In this document: piece after piece, positions 34,761-47,730 of the stretch | Numbering within the stretch: the first letter of the stretch is position 1 | How the letters are laid out: every line of letters begins with the position of its first letter | DNA from: Eunapius fragilis | Taxonomy: Eukaryota; Porifera; Demospongiae; Spongillida; Spongillidae | DNA: 64,000 nt | Reading direction: 5' to 3' | Assembly (NCBI GenBank): GCA_963681505.1 | Contig: OY811992.1 | Span: forward strand, 3,781,389-3,845,388 | Notes under the pieces: generated by a model | Databases searched by the model: none | Told to the model about the DNA's origin: nothing | Seen by the model: the letters and a program-made list of their open reading frames with translations, nothing else | Translations under genes and position numbers: made by a program

Positions 34761-36030
34761 AGCTTTACACTCCCTCGTAAAAGTCAGATCTATATTTAGC
34801 ACTATTGAGTGTGACAGCTTTTATTTTTAGATCTACAGCTACCTAGATACTCTTAATTTTAATTCATCACTTCAAATTGGTTAGCGTTGCATGATGAATT
34901 GCAAAAACAAATAGCAGTATACAACACACAAGGAAATAAAAGTACACTATTGCAGCATGGCGGAGGCTTGGGAGCTGAAGAAGGGTTCGCTCCGCGCCAC
35001 CGTTTGCGCCGCTCTGCTGGTGCGCCTTTGCTCAATTGTGAGAATGAACCCCCGTATCTACCTCTTCTCCTGATTCCTCTGTGGACAGATTATGTATTAT
35101 ACATGAAGTACATTATATGCATGTATATTTTACTAACTTTTGACGAGCTGGCGAAGTTTCTGTACAACATGGCATGCATGCAGGCATGGTGAACATTTTT
35201 TTAAAGGTTAAAAGCGGAGACCTATCCGTGATGCTTTTGTTCTTAGTCTCTGCATGCTTCACGTCGGCCACCAGCGCAGCATATTATCAGGTGCTGACAC
35301 TGCAGAGTATTTAATACATAAGAGATAACATATGATACATACTATAGTACTAGCTCAGCTGCATACCTTGCTCCCGTTGCACTTGATTGTCTTTCCGATC
35401 TTTCACGATACTGTGAATAAAGAACAAATCTTTTGGATTTCTCTTTTGAGAATCACAATGGTCAGAGGCTTACCAGCAAATCCGTGGCCACTTGGTCCTG
35501 AAGCGATTTTAATCACGTCGCTAGTAGTTGTACTTTGCCTGCGGCGGTCGGCAACAATTGAAACTTGAATGCTCTTATTACAATGATTTATTGCTTGCAA
35601 ACCTTTAACGACGACCAAGGAACGTACGTATAGAAGAACTCGAACGAACTGGAGTACGTGCTGGGAGCATATTGTGCTGCACTGTCTGAAATCACAAACT
35701 GAACTGCTGCCAACAGCTGCATGCCGGTATGAGTGTTTCGCGCGTACGCAGGTGTAAATATTGATTGGTCCGATTTTACCGCCTTGAATTAATAATTTGT
35801 GCATGACGTCGTGTTGTACTCTCGATGGCCTACCTCAGAGGGCAAGATAAGCAACAGAACCGGAAAACTAAACCCGATCGCTTTGTTGTAAGTGACTCGC
35901 GTGCAGTTTAGGAGAGGGGCTTTCTTTAAATCCTGCCCGCCGTTGCTCTCTGATCCTCAAGCTGTGGTGTTGTATTGGGCTGAGTTGTACTCCAATCCTA
36001 ATGTGGGTCGGAAACTGAGAACGAAGGATA
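34761..36030. other. Region without a recognised gene
   Basis: Several open frames of 60-130 codons occur on both strands (for example 35403-35804 minus). None shows a domain I recognise. Confidence 0.5.
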
Positions 36031-36033
36031 CAT

Positions 36034-36234
36034 CTGATGGTTAGGTTCAGCGTCAGATCGGACTGCTATACCCCTAAGTGCGACGGAGATGGGACGCTGC
36101 TGCCTGTGCAGTGTTGGCTTGGGGTGTCACGCCAAGGTGTGTGGCAAATAGTTCAACGGTATGTTTGGACCCATGTTCTGGCAGAAGGAGAGGTACCTCC
36201 AGACCCCTACCCCTTAAGTGGAGGAGCTAGATAG
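36034..36234 (+). pseudogene. Thyroglobulin type-1 domain fragment
   Basis: The frame encodes CYTPKCDGDGTLLPVQCW, the signature front half of a thyroglobulin type-1 repeat (PxCxxDGxxxPxQC). The usual CWCV continuation is not found in frame, and the sequence runs into an unrelated tail. It is probably an isolated exon relic; an exon of a gene cut by the following GT-rich DNA is possible. Confidence 0.55.
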
Positions 36235-36269
36235 AGCCACAGCCATGGTAAGGGGCTTACATGTTTGTA

Positions 36270-36709
36270 CTGGTGATGTGATGTGTGTGTACATGTGTGT
36301 AGGGAGAGGGGAAATGTTATGTGCTGTAGAATAAGTATGTGTGTGTACACATGTACATGTGTGTGGGGAGAAGGGATGTGTGTATGTACATGTGCATGCA
36401 TGGGTAAAGGACTTTTAATAAGTATGTGTGTGTGTTTGTGTGTGTGTACATGTGCATGGGTAGAGGGGAATGGTTGCATGATACACTTTATGTACCGGTG
36501 AATAAGTATACATATTATGCAACCAATACCCCTCTCCCCATGCACACACACACATACACAACACACACATGTTTATCACACAGCCAATTTTTACACACAA
36601 GTAGTGCACACACACATATATCGAAGGTGATGAATGTGTGTGTGTGTGTACATGTGCATGGGTAAAGGGGAATTGGTTGCATTATACACTTTATGTACCG
36701 GTGTGTACA

Positions 36710-36741
<32 letters not shown>

Positions 36742-37325
36742 TGTGCATGTGTGTTATGTATACTGTACACATGTGTGTTGTGTGTGTTTGTGTGTGTGTA
36801 GTATGTGTGTTGTGTGTGTTGTCACGTGTGTGTGTTGTGTGTGTGTGTTGTGTGTGTGCATGTGTGTTATGTATACTGTGTGTGTTGTGTATGTGTTTGT
36901 GTGTGTGTGTGCTGTGTGTGTGTTGTATGTGTGTTGTGTGTGTTGTGTGTGTGCATGTGTATTATGTATACTGTGTGTATGTTGTGTGTGTGTGTTTCTG
37001 TGTGCATGTTGTGTGTTTGTGCGTGTGTGTGTTGTGGGTGTGTGTGTTGTGTGGTGTGTGTTGTGTGCGTGTTGTGTGTGTGTTGTGTGTGTGCATGTGT
37101 GTCATGTATACTGTGTGTGTGTTGTGTGTGCATGTGTCATGTATATATATACTGTGTGTGTTGTGTGTGTGTGTTGTGTGTGTGTGTGTTGTGTGTGCAT
37201 GTGTGTCATGTATACTGTGTTCATGTGTTGTGTGTGGGTAGTATGTGTGTTGTGTGTTTGTGTGTGTGTGTTGTGTGTGTATGTGTGTGTGCATGTGTGT
37301 GTACATGTGCATGGGGAGAGGTGAA
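36270..37325. repeat. 1 kb GT-rich low-complexity tract
   Basis: Imperfect (GT)n with TTGTGTGTG and CATGTGTGT sub-motifs and higher-order repeats (GTGTTATGTATACTGT recurs). Long open frames on both strands here are artefacts of composition. Confidence 0.95.
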
Positions 37326-37803
37326 TGGGTTGCATAATATTAAACAAGTGGAAAAGTATCTACGGAGCCTTTGACCATGTGTATGTGTAATGTGTGAGAG
37401 GGGAATTGGTTGCAATTGCTAGATATTGTACATGTGTATAATACCGGTATAAAAGTATATGATTCATTTGCATTCTATCTCTATATACAGCATGTTTGCC
37501 AGCGGAGACTACACATATAGAGGCCTGTTCATCGTTGGAACTTCTATGTGAAAGTGTAGACATGTGTGCATTGCCAGACGATGTATATGTATCATATACA
37601 TGTATGTGTGTATGTCTACGCTGCGCGCATTGAGTTAATCTGCATGTAGCGCGCTGAACGCGGAGTGGACCCTACAATACAAAAGTAAGGGCGAAAGAGC
37701 ACTCAAGATATACGTTGGAGTGTCTGCGTCTCTCCGCTTATTGCAGTGCTACCTATATGCATTCACATCGCGATATCACCCCCTTTACTTTGTACAGAGT
37801 GTT

Positions 37804-37848
37804 GGGTGTAGCCCGACCTTCGCTACGCGAATCGAAGGTCGGGCAACG
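37804..37848. repeat. Short perfect hairpin
   Basis: GCCCGACCTTCG and CGAAGGTCGGGC are separated by a 10-nt AT/GC loop. Isolated; no gene context. Confidence 0.7.
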
Positions 37849-38071
37849 CCCAACTAAGAGTACTCCACGTAGACTCGTAGTAGCCTACTAGTACATGTAG
37901 TCGAAGAAGCAGTGAAAACAAGGGACCGGGTTTCGTTTTATATTTGGAAGCTAGCTAGGTCATATTTGCTTATCCAAGTACCTTTACGTAAGCCGTAAAT
38001 GTATTGTAAATATTAGCGTAAAGCTATAAATGTTTATACGTCTGTGTAAATGCGAGCGTAAATATGATGTT

Positions 38072-38073
<2 letters not shown>

Positions 38074-38104
<31 letters not shown>

Positions 38105-39267
38105 CCCCCATAATTTTATTATATTAGTAAGCAACTATACACATAAATGAAAAGGAAACAAAATATCAAAATTTATGGTTCAAGTAGAAGGGCTTCCCTT
38201 GACACCAGGTCAAGAGGAGGTTGTGTAGCAGACATATAATGGCCAAGGTGAGAGCGTGCCCCTCGAATGCACATAACTGAACTTCGCAGCAATGAATAGG
38301 CAAGGCGGCATCTCAACCACATGATGGTTAGGCTATAGGCCTGATTCCATTTGGCAGATAGCAGAGAGGCCAGACGCTTATAGCTTGTTGTGGCTTGAGG
38401 CCCAAGGCCACCAGTGCAAGAGAGAAAAAGTGGAGTGAAAGAGGCATGTTCAATTTCACGAATGCGTTGGTCATATTTCCTCTTTTTCTCGTTTTCATGG
38501 CTACGGTAGCATGCGGATAAAGGAGTCTTTTGATTTGAGGGGGCGTAAGGATTAAAAACCTTTACATCAAAAAATGCCCTTTCAAACCGACTCCCCCAAA
38601 ATCCATCTGCTGCAATATCCAATCGCGCACCATCCTGTATATTCGCTGAGAGTCCACTCATGACCTCACCTGTTATGGGTTGTAGATGAGGCTCTGTTGA
38701 TACATTGTGGCACACTTCTGACAAGAGAGCAGCTGTTAAGTCTCTGATTTCGTTGTGTCTGATTGATGGATACCCTCCCTTAGGGCATGACAGTACATGT
38801 TCAACAGAAAAGTGGGTGCCACAAGCACAATTTAGTGGAGCATTCACAGGACTCCAGCCGTAACGTAAAGCCAAAGCATCACGAAAGGCTCCCTTATGGA
38901 GCGCAAAGCCATATTCTTCAAGTGGTAGAACTGAAAGCCAGGTGGAGGCACCTTTTTCTTGGGAGAGGTCCATGGCATGTGCAAGAGAAGGTGGAAGAAT
39001 ATCCTTTAATGTCGAAGCTGCATTTAAATGGTGTTCTCGTTTGGATTTGTGGACTTCGGCTTTGGCAGAAAGTTGATCTTGAAGGATCTCATATCCATAT
39101 CTTTCATCCTGTTTTATGATATGGTCTACTAGAGGCTGTTTCACATTTGCAATAAATTTACGCATAGTGTTCAGACATAGCAAATTCATTATTTTGTCCA
39201 ATGAACTACAAACATATTTACATACATATTTACGCATTACGAGTAAAGTCAGTATATATTTACGCAT
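38074..39267 (-). mobile_element. 5'-truncated retroelement: zinc finger plus PD-(D/E)XK-like C-terminus, poly-A tail
   Basis: The minus-strand frame 39267-38173 (364 codons; the conserved part starts near residue 30) encodes ASTWLSVLPLEEYGFALHKG and a CACGTHFSVEHVLSC zinc-finger-like motif. It then has a nuclease-like signature, ARLDIAAD...AFFDVKV (Asp...Asp-x-Lys). A 31-nt T-run at 38074-38104 is the poly-A tail on the minus strand. The reverse transcriptase part is missing, as expected from 5' truncation in target-primed insertion. It is a different family from the 60-64 kb elements. The frame is open, so insertion may be recent. Confidence 0.7.
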
Positions 39268-39269
39268 GT

Positions 39270-40084
39270 ATTTGCTACATGTTTGCTGGCACTAGATATG
39301 GGATCACCTTACATATGACCCACAGGGTCACCATACATTCCTTCCCTACATATGGTTCCAGCAATATGCACAGGTAGTAAATAAGGAAATAAGAAATACA
39401 TGTCCATGTAAACAGGGTGCATGTTTATGCTTACACGTGAGGTGTTGGACGTGTACCAACATCTTCTTTCTAATGGACCGGAGGAAACAGCAGCACTCCT
39501 CACATGGTCGCGTGCAGGGATGTGGGGGGGCTCAGAGGGATGGGGATTCTTTATCACCATCTACTCACACCACCCCCTTTCCTCCTTTCCTTATACCTCC
39601 TCCTCCTCCCATGGGGAAGTCATTATAAAAGGACTATTCTTCTAGGCATGCAGTTGGAGTTATACATGCATTATTGTAGTGAATCATTATAATTCAAGGA
39701 TTCATCCTTTTGAATATAATTATATCATTGCTTATATATACATGTTTATTGATGGAATCAAAGGAATCAAATCTATAGAGTTACTGGGCATTGATCACAG
39801 ATTGACAACAGCTTCTCAACATAAGCATTGCAAATTCACCATTTATTGCATCACATGCAGCATGTGTTTTGCTTGTATATGCATGATGCATGTATTCACT
39901 GAGCATGCACAATGCATTTATAATTGATATAATTTATCACTCTCCCTTTATTACATGTGGCACCATGAGATAAACTTACAATTATAATATTGTAAATAGC
40001 AAGCCAAATACATTGTCCTCCAGCTGAAGAAAAAAAAAGCTAGGACAGACTTTGAGTGTATAGTTAACAACTATCTGAATAGCG
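39270..40084. other. Intergenic region, no gene seen
   Basis: Only short frames; one C/T-rich tract at 39570-39610. Confidence 0.5.
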
Positions 40085-40235
40085 GACCGTTTATGGCAAG
40101 GCAGGACCATTTTTAGCGGACAAATATGGTCCGGGCTGACCAATTTTAGCGTCCAAAGGTGGTCCGGCCAGACCAATTTTGGCGACCAAAAATGGTCCGC
40201 CGGACCACTTTTAGGTAGGACCACTTTTGCCATGA
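40085..40235. repeat. GGTCCGG / TTTTAGCG-CCAAAA repeat cluster
   Basis: Four to five imperfect copies of TGGTCCGGSYGGACCA plus AATTTTRGCGNCCAAA. Related to the cluster at 32765-32900. Confidence 0.8.
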
Positions 40236-40244
40236 CATCATACC

Positions 40245-42460
40245 TTCTCGTACTATTTATACAATCCTGAATTCTTATAGCACCCTTAAAGTACATGGAA
40301 AAAGTCTATGGTGCCACTTTCATATCTGCGCTGGAGTAACAGCTAGGTATAAAAATTCGTATATTGGGATAGAGTATGTGACTACATGAATACATTATAA
40401 TATATCGATGCGTAATTTTCGATACTTGGTTTTGCAAACATGAGTTGCATGATATTGAATGTTACAAATTCAATTACAAGGTTCATAAATAATAATGAAT
40501 GAAAATAATACTTTTAAAAATAAAAACTTCTTACAATGCACTAATCATCAAGGAGATATATTTCTTCCCATACTATATCCTCTCCATCATATGAAATTCG
40601 CACACACAATACAAACAACTATGCATTTTTGAAAAAGTTCATCCACCCGCTGCACAAGTGAGTGTATCAATGAATCAGGATGGCATGAGCATTAGCTCTA
40701 ATTAGCGAGTGGCTGAGGCGACTATAGAGGTCAGCCGTCACCACGGATTTGGAGGCATTCCCACGAATGGTAAGACGTGTAGCTACTTGTGAAAAAGTTC
40801 TCAAAGCCTTTAGGACCCCATGCACCATAACTCCCCACCGCCCACAGAATATGTATCTGTATTGTTATTGTACATTCGTACACACAAATCATTCTTTTTT
40901 CCTCGTATACTTCTGCGAAGGCTCTATGATAATCAATGGTTGTATCTTAGAATTGAACTCACAGCACACATGTATACTATTACATGATCGTATCCCATGG
41001 CTTCCACTACTCATGTCCCATGGCCTCAACGACATTCATTCGTTCCATACACGTGTCTTGCACCTGTGTCTTTAACTGTTTAAATGTGAATCATTGTTTG
41101 CTACAATCCTAATGCTCTGTCAATTCTCTATTGTATCTGAGAATAGAACCAGCAGTGCACTCTTAGGATATTGCTAGTACATAGATGCAGTATAACTGTG
41201 TAAGGAAAGATAGTGGCCTCTATTACATGTTTGTATCCCATGGCTTCCCATTACAGGCTCATGTTGACCACAACTGCATTCACTTGTCTGCATATGTGTC
41301 CCTTATTTTGAACTGTTTAATTGTGAATGATTGTTTTCTTTTTCCATACAGCTACAATCGTGCTAATGCTCCTCCAATCCTCTATTGTATCTGAGAGACT
41401 GATGAATAGAACCAACAGCACACACTTAGGATTTTGCTAGTACATAGTGTAACAAAGATATTGGTCTCTAATCCCAAAGCTTCCATTACATTCAGGCTTA
41501 CCATGGTCTCAACTACATTCACATATGTTTTATTATTAACTGTTTAAATGTGAATCATTGCTTTCTTTTTCTATACTGCTACAATCATCCTAATGCTCTG
41601 CCAATCGTTAGTTGTATCTGAGAATAGAACCAGCAGTGCACACTTAGGATATTTCTAGTACATAGATGCAGTTTAACTGTATAAGGAAAGATACTACATT
41701 TCACTACATTCTCATGTCCCATAGTCTCCACTACATTCTCATGTCCCATGCATGGTATACAATACATGGTTATGTTTGTTTCATGGCCTCCACTATGAGA
41801 TTATTTCCATGATTTTAATAACTCAATTATTTGCTTTTTAAACACAATAAAGACAACTACACATAAAATTAGGCCACCCTGAGGCTATAAACTAGTCATT
41901 GCCTCTAATTAGTCAGTGACTGAGGCGGCAGATGTCAGACAATGCCTTAGATTTGGAGGTACATTTCCTGACACCAATCAAAAAGTTTAAATTGCAAAAA
42001 AATTGGAATTTTTTTGACATCCACAGATTACAGGGGAATACACATACTGGCATGGAAACCATTACTTTGTTATAGTCAGAAGGTTCAAGGGCGCAAATTG
42101 GAGAAACTGTTCTCTCACGGAGGGATCAATGCTCTCAACCAGCTGCCCATAAACTGGTCCGTGAATAAACCTACATTCCTCCAGCTTAGAGGCAATGTAG
42201 GTCTGGAGACTGGTAGTGAAGACTGCATCACACTGGGCTATCTACATAGGAAAGAGACTGCATCACACTGTTCCATGTACTGTAAAATTCCAACTAACTG
42301 CCCCTGGAGGGTCTGTTTGGGACTAAAAACTGTTGCGTCAAACGTTTGGATACTTCCCATAGAAATACTAGCACTGGTTAAAGGCTGCACACATGCTTAT
42401 GTCAAAAACATAAGTTTTTGTTTGTACTCCTGTAGTATGTATTCACTATTACCTTGAGGC
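40245..42460. repeat. Segmental-duplication spacer, copy 1
   Basis: Matches 45955-47730 and 51190-52600, with shared blocks such as TTCATCCACCCGCTGCACAA, GAGGTCAGCCGTCACCACGG, CTCAAAGCCTTTAGGAC and several GAATAGAACCAGCAGTGCAC repeats. Inside, a block of about 230 bp (GTATCTGAGAATAGAACC ... TACTGCTACAATC) is itself tandemly repeated. No convincing coding exon. Confidence 0.8.
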
Positions 42461-42826
42461 TGCCTTGAATGACACCGTAGATATTTGTCAAAAACCACGA
42501 CTGCTGGACGAGGCTATACCTAATAAGGCTCGCTCAAAGAACAAGTGTAGGAAGGTAGAGAGGGAGTACGTGTAGGCTAGGGGTTAGTTACGTGTAGAAT
42601 AATTATGTAATTATACAAAATATAAGTATGATGATATATATCGCATATGTTATGGTTCCCCAGGATCTCATGTTTGTCATGTGGGCTTTCAAGTGATTTA
42701 AATTCCCTCCTAAACATGAGAATCTGTGACAGAGTGAATTTGTGCAATTTGCCTGGGTTTGTGCAATTTGCTCATCTGAAATTTGCTCAAATACAAGTCC
42801 TAGTCAAAAATACAGTCACTACAAAA

Positions 42827-45708
42827 CTAGAAGCAGCTGCAGCAAGTCATTCTGTCCTTTCTCACAGTTGAGTGGCTGGAGTGGGCCTGTTAGAGGATAA
42901 TTAGGTGCACAAATACAACCGTGGTGGGTGAGTACATGGAAAGCAGGAAACACAAAAAATTAGCAAATTTGTTCAGTCAAACTTACCTTGTTAGCTTTGG
43001 TGGTCATGGTAAGGTGAAAATTGTAGAGTAGCGCATTGTGTATCCACAATGGCAAGAAAGTATTTCGTAGGGGTTTATGTGCACTGGTAAATGCCATTGG
43101 TGGTAGTACTTATGCACTGCAGTTTTCATAATAGTATATCAATGATGACAAGGAATGTTAAGGTGCAATGGAAATGCTCCACTTATACACTGTATCATGC
43201 ATGGTAGTATCCATGTAGACATGCAATAAGTGTAGGCACGTTAAAATCCAATGGGAAATGTAGCATTGCTTATACTTACGCACTACATTTTTGGTAACAG
43301 TGTGCATAGTGACAAGGAACAAGCAGGAGTGTTAAGGTGCAATGAGAAATGCAGCACCATTATTGTTCATAATAGTATCCAAGGGAAGAGAAATGTATAT
43401 AGGGCACGATAAAGGTGCAATGCCATTTACCTTCTGCATTGCCCATAATGTAATCCACGGCAGAGATAAGTACGGGCAGTAAAAAATTCAAAGTCATTGA
43501 TACTTACAACCGGCATTGTTCATAATAATGTCATGGTAAAGTACAATGGGAAATGTGACGGCATTGATACTTACAGGCTGCATTTGTTCATAATAATATC
43601 CATAGCAATGTGGATTAACATGTTAAAGTGCCGAGAATAATGCAATATCATTGATGCTCACAGGCTGTTTAATATCCATGGCAACAGATATGTGGAGATC
43701 GTGAAGAGCAGTGTGAAATGTAGCACAGTTGATACTTACATACTGCATTGTTCATAATAGCATCAAAATGGAATAAGTAGGTGAAATGGGAAATATACAT
43801 CATTGATACTTACAATCTGTTTTTTTTTTTAGAATAGTATTCATGGCAACAAGGGATAGGTGGGCGTGGTAAAGAGCAGCGGGGAAATACAACAACCTTG
43901 GTACTTACAAGCTGCATTTTTCATAATTGTAACCATAACAACAGGGAATAGGTAGCAAGTTAAATACCTCACAACATCATCACCACTGATACATACAGGC
44001 TGCATGGTCCATAATTGCATCCATGGGAACAAGACATATGTTTGAGTGATCATGTTGCAATGGGGAATTCAACATTAATGATACTTACAACTTGCATTGT
44101 TCATAAAAATATCCATTGCAATAGGCAAGAAGTAGGCATGTCACATTTCAATGGGAAATGCAAAATCATTGATACTAATGGCATTATTCATAATTATTTA
44201 TGGTGACAAGACATAAGTACGCATGGTAAAATACAATGGGAAATTATGCAACATCATTGATACTTACAAGCTGCAGCATTGTTCATAAATAGTATTTATG
44301 ACAACATGGATTAAGTAGGCATGGTATAGGAAATGCAATATCAATGATAATTACCGTCTGCATCATTCATAATAGTATCCATGTCAACATGGGATAAGTA
44401 GGCATGGCAAAGTGCAATTGGAAATACGACATCACTTACAGGCTCCATGTTCACAGTAGTATCTGTAGGAATAAGAAATATGTAGGCATGCTAAATGCAT
44501 TATCATTGACACTTACAACCTGAATTGTTCGTATAATAGTTTCATGGTGATGTGGATTAAGTAGGCGATGGAAATGGTGGGAACTTACAGTCTACATTTT
44601 TCATGACCATATCCATGGTATTGGAATAGGTAGGCATGAAAAAGATGCTAAGGGAAATCCTAACATCACCGATACTTACGCGCTGCTTTGTTCAGAATAG
44701 AATCCATAGTGGCATGGTCCAAAAAAATCAGACATGCTGCAGTACAAATGTCATTGATACTTACACACTGTATTGTCAGTAGAATGGATAGTATCCATGG
44801 TAACATGAAAAAAATAATTAGATATGTTAAGGCACAATGGGAAATCCGACATCATTGATAAACTTACAGGCTGTGTTATATCCAATTGTGATAAGGGCGT
44901 TAAGGTGAAATGAGGAAATGCAACATTATTGATACTTACACGCTGCGCATTTCATTCATGGTGACAAGGAAAAAGTAGCAAGTTTAAGGTACAATGAGAA
45001 AATGCAACATCATTGATACTTACTTTCTGCATTGTTAGTACCAGTGATGGAGATTAGTAATTTTATAGGTGCGGTAATGAAAGGCAAACATCAGTACGCA
45101 CTGCATTTTTTATAATGGTATCCAGGGTGACAAGGAATACGTAGCCGGTCATAATAGACAATGTAACATCATTGAGAACTTACTAGCTGCAGTCACCATT
45201 GTGGCAAGGAATAAGAAGTAGGCATATTAAGGTGCTTACCCACTACAACAGTATCCATGGCAACATGGAATTAGTAGGCATGATAAATATGCAGCGTAAG
45301 AAATGCAACATCATTGATACTTACGCTCTACATTGTTCATAATAGCATAGCCATGACAACATGGAATAAATGCGCATTATAACATGCAACGGGAATTGCA
45401 ATGTCATTGATACTTACACACTACATTGGATTCTAGGAATAACCGGTATACGGATTATAACCGAAGTACAATGCCGGAAAATTTAACGTCATTGATACTT
45501 ACAGATACTGGAAGCGTGCCTTTCATATCGACCTCTTTGCTCATCTCATGATCTACTTCATCGTTCAGCTGCTGCTGTACATAAGTCAGTTGTTCGAGTC
45601 TAAATACCTTTATTTGACATTTGTACGGTCGCAAACTCTGTACCCCTTGGAACTTGCGTCAGCGAATAGAGCCAGTAGGGTCACAAGAAGAGCCAGTTCC
45701 TTCAGCGT
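42827..45708 (-). pseudogene. Copy B: one-codon-exon peptide gene, decayed
   Basis: Same structure as copy A. The signal exon begins at 45708 but its start codon reads ACG instead of ATG. The short intron is 68 nt (5 nt longer than in A), and the propeptide-like exon ends at 45503 (CCAGTATCT|GTAAGT). One-codon exons lie at 45418, 45325, 45240, 45184, 45098, 45024, 44940, 44878, 44765, 44680, 44589, 44517, 44440, 44355, 44268, 44089, 43997, 43909, 43814, 43740, 43662, 43575, 43508, 43431, 43280, 43187 and 43114. Damage: two donors changed GT to AT (43187, 43114), acceptors changed to CAA (44089) and CCG (43508), two units lost their splice core (near 44180 and 43360), and four units present in A are absent. 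The terminal exon (42886-42827) stops early (TAG for CAG). All six framework cysteine codons survive. A non-ATG start cannot be excluded, but the sum suggests a pseudogene. Confidence 0.65.
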
Positions 45709-45751
45709 TTTGTTGTTCTGTCGGCTGTCGCATAGCGACTGGAACAATTTG

Positions 45752-45759
45752 TTTAAATA
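45752..45759 (-). promoter_or_regulatory. TATA-like box of copy B
   Basis: TATTTAAA on the minus strand at the same distance from the (mutated) start as in copy A. Confidence 0.45.
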
Positions 45760-46319
45760 CACATGTCCAAACGGAAATTGCGGACGGACACGACGCAACG
45801 TATATTACTACATGCCGCGGTTTCGTAAGGGGATCAGTATTGTCTATATAGGCATACGCTGGAAAACCTATAACTGCACACCGTTATGTATGTCACGCAA
45901 GAACCTTTTAATGCCCGCTACACATGCGTGTATGTCATACCTTCCATGTATATATTTATACAATCCTCAATACTTATAGCACCCGTAAAGTACATGGAAA
46001 ATGTCTATGGTACTCAACACATTCCCCATCGGAGCTGTAGTAACAGCTTGGAATAAAAAATTGTATATTGGGATAGAATATGTGACTACATGAAATATAT
46101 AGTATATAATATCGATGCGTAATTTTCGATATTTGGCTTTGCAATCATGAGTTGAATTTTACAAATTCAATTACAAGATTCATAAATCAATTAAAATAGT
46201 ACTTTTAATAAACAGAACTTCTTACAATGCGCTAATCATCAAGGAGATATAGGTCTTCCCATACCCTGTCCTCTTCATCATATGAAATTCGTACACACAA
46301 TATAATGCAAACAGCAAAC

Positions 46320-47730
46320 TTTTTTTTAAAAAGTTCATCCATCCGCTGCACAAGTGAGTGTATGAATGAATCAGGATAACATGAGCGAGGCAACTATATA
46401 TAGAGGTCAGCCGTCACCACGGATTCGGAGGCATTCCCACGAATGGTCCGGTTTAGACGCGTGGCTACTTGTGAAAGAGTTCTCAAAGCCTTTAGGACAA
46501 CCATCACTCTCCACCACCCACAGAATGTGTATTTGTACATTCGCACACACATATCATTCATTCCCCCCCCCATACTTCTGCAAAGGCTCTATGATAATCA
46601 ATGATTGTGTCTTAGAATTGAACTCACAGCACACATGTGTAAGGAAAGATAGTGGTCTCTACTACATGATCGTATCCCATGGCTTCCACTACTCATGTCC
46701 CATGGCCTCAACGACATTCACTCGTTTCATAAACGTGTTTTGCACCTGTGTCTTTATTTTTAACTGTTCAATGTGAATCATTATTTATATTCATACTACT
46801 ATAATCGTCCTAATGCTCTCCCAATCCTCCATTGTATCTGAGACTGGTGAATAGAACAAACAGCACACACTTACGATTTTGCTAGTACATAGTGTAACCA
46901 AGATATTGGTCTCTAATACATGCTCGTGTCCCAAAGCTTCCATTACATACAGGAATGGTCTCAACTACATTCACATTAATTAACTGTTTAAATGTGAATC
47001 ATTGTTTTCTTTTTCTATACTGCTACTGTAACAATCATCCTAATGCTCTGTAAATCCTCTATTGTATCTGAGAATAGAACCAGCAGTGCACACTTAGGAT
47101 ATTGCTAGTACATAGATGCAGTGTAACTGTATAAGGAAAGATAGTGGCCTCTATTACATGTTCGTATCTCATGGCTTACTATTACAGGCAACGCGTTCAC
47201 TTATCCATAAATGTGTTCTGCATATGTGTCCCTTATTTTGAACTGTTTAATTGTGGATGATTGATTTCTTTTTCTATACTGCTACAATCGTGCTAATGCT
47301 CTTCCAATCTTTAGTAGTATCTGAGAATAGAACCAGCAGTGAACACTTAGGTACTGCTAATACATAGATGCGTTTTAACTGTATAAGGAAAGATATTGCA
47401 TGGCCTCCACTACATTCTTATGTCCCATATCATGCATTGTATCCATTACATGATTTTATATTATTATTATATCCATGATTATAATAACTCGATTATTTGC
47501 ACAATAAAGACAACTACACACAAAATTAGTCCACCCTGAGGCTATAAATTAGTCACTGCCTCTAATTAGTGAGTGATTGAGGTGGCAGAGGTCAGCCAGT
47601 GCCTTGGATTGGATGTATATTTCCTGATAACCAATCACAAAGTTTAAATTCACACAAAATTTGAACTTTTTTTGACATCCACAGATTGCAAGAGAATACA
47701 CATACAGGCATGCACACCATAGTTACTTTG
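46320..47730. repeat. Segmental-duplication spacer, copy 2
   Basis: Parallel to 40590-41990 with scattered indels. It is followed at 47745-48000 by a rearranged piece carrying the inverted CGAGCCTTTTTAGGTATAGC block and a minus-strand retroelement scrap (LVxANSIAILTRS). Confidence 0.75.

Noticed and set aside
36638..37415. Several open frames of 80-228 codons on both strands
   Set aside because: They consist of Cys/Val or His/Thr repeats produced by the GT-rich tract.
45548..45979. 143-codon plus-strand frame
   Set aside because: Antisense to the signal and propeptide exons of copy B; no domain.
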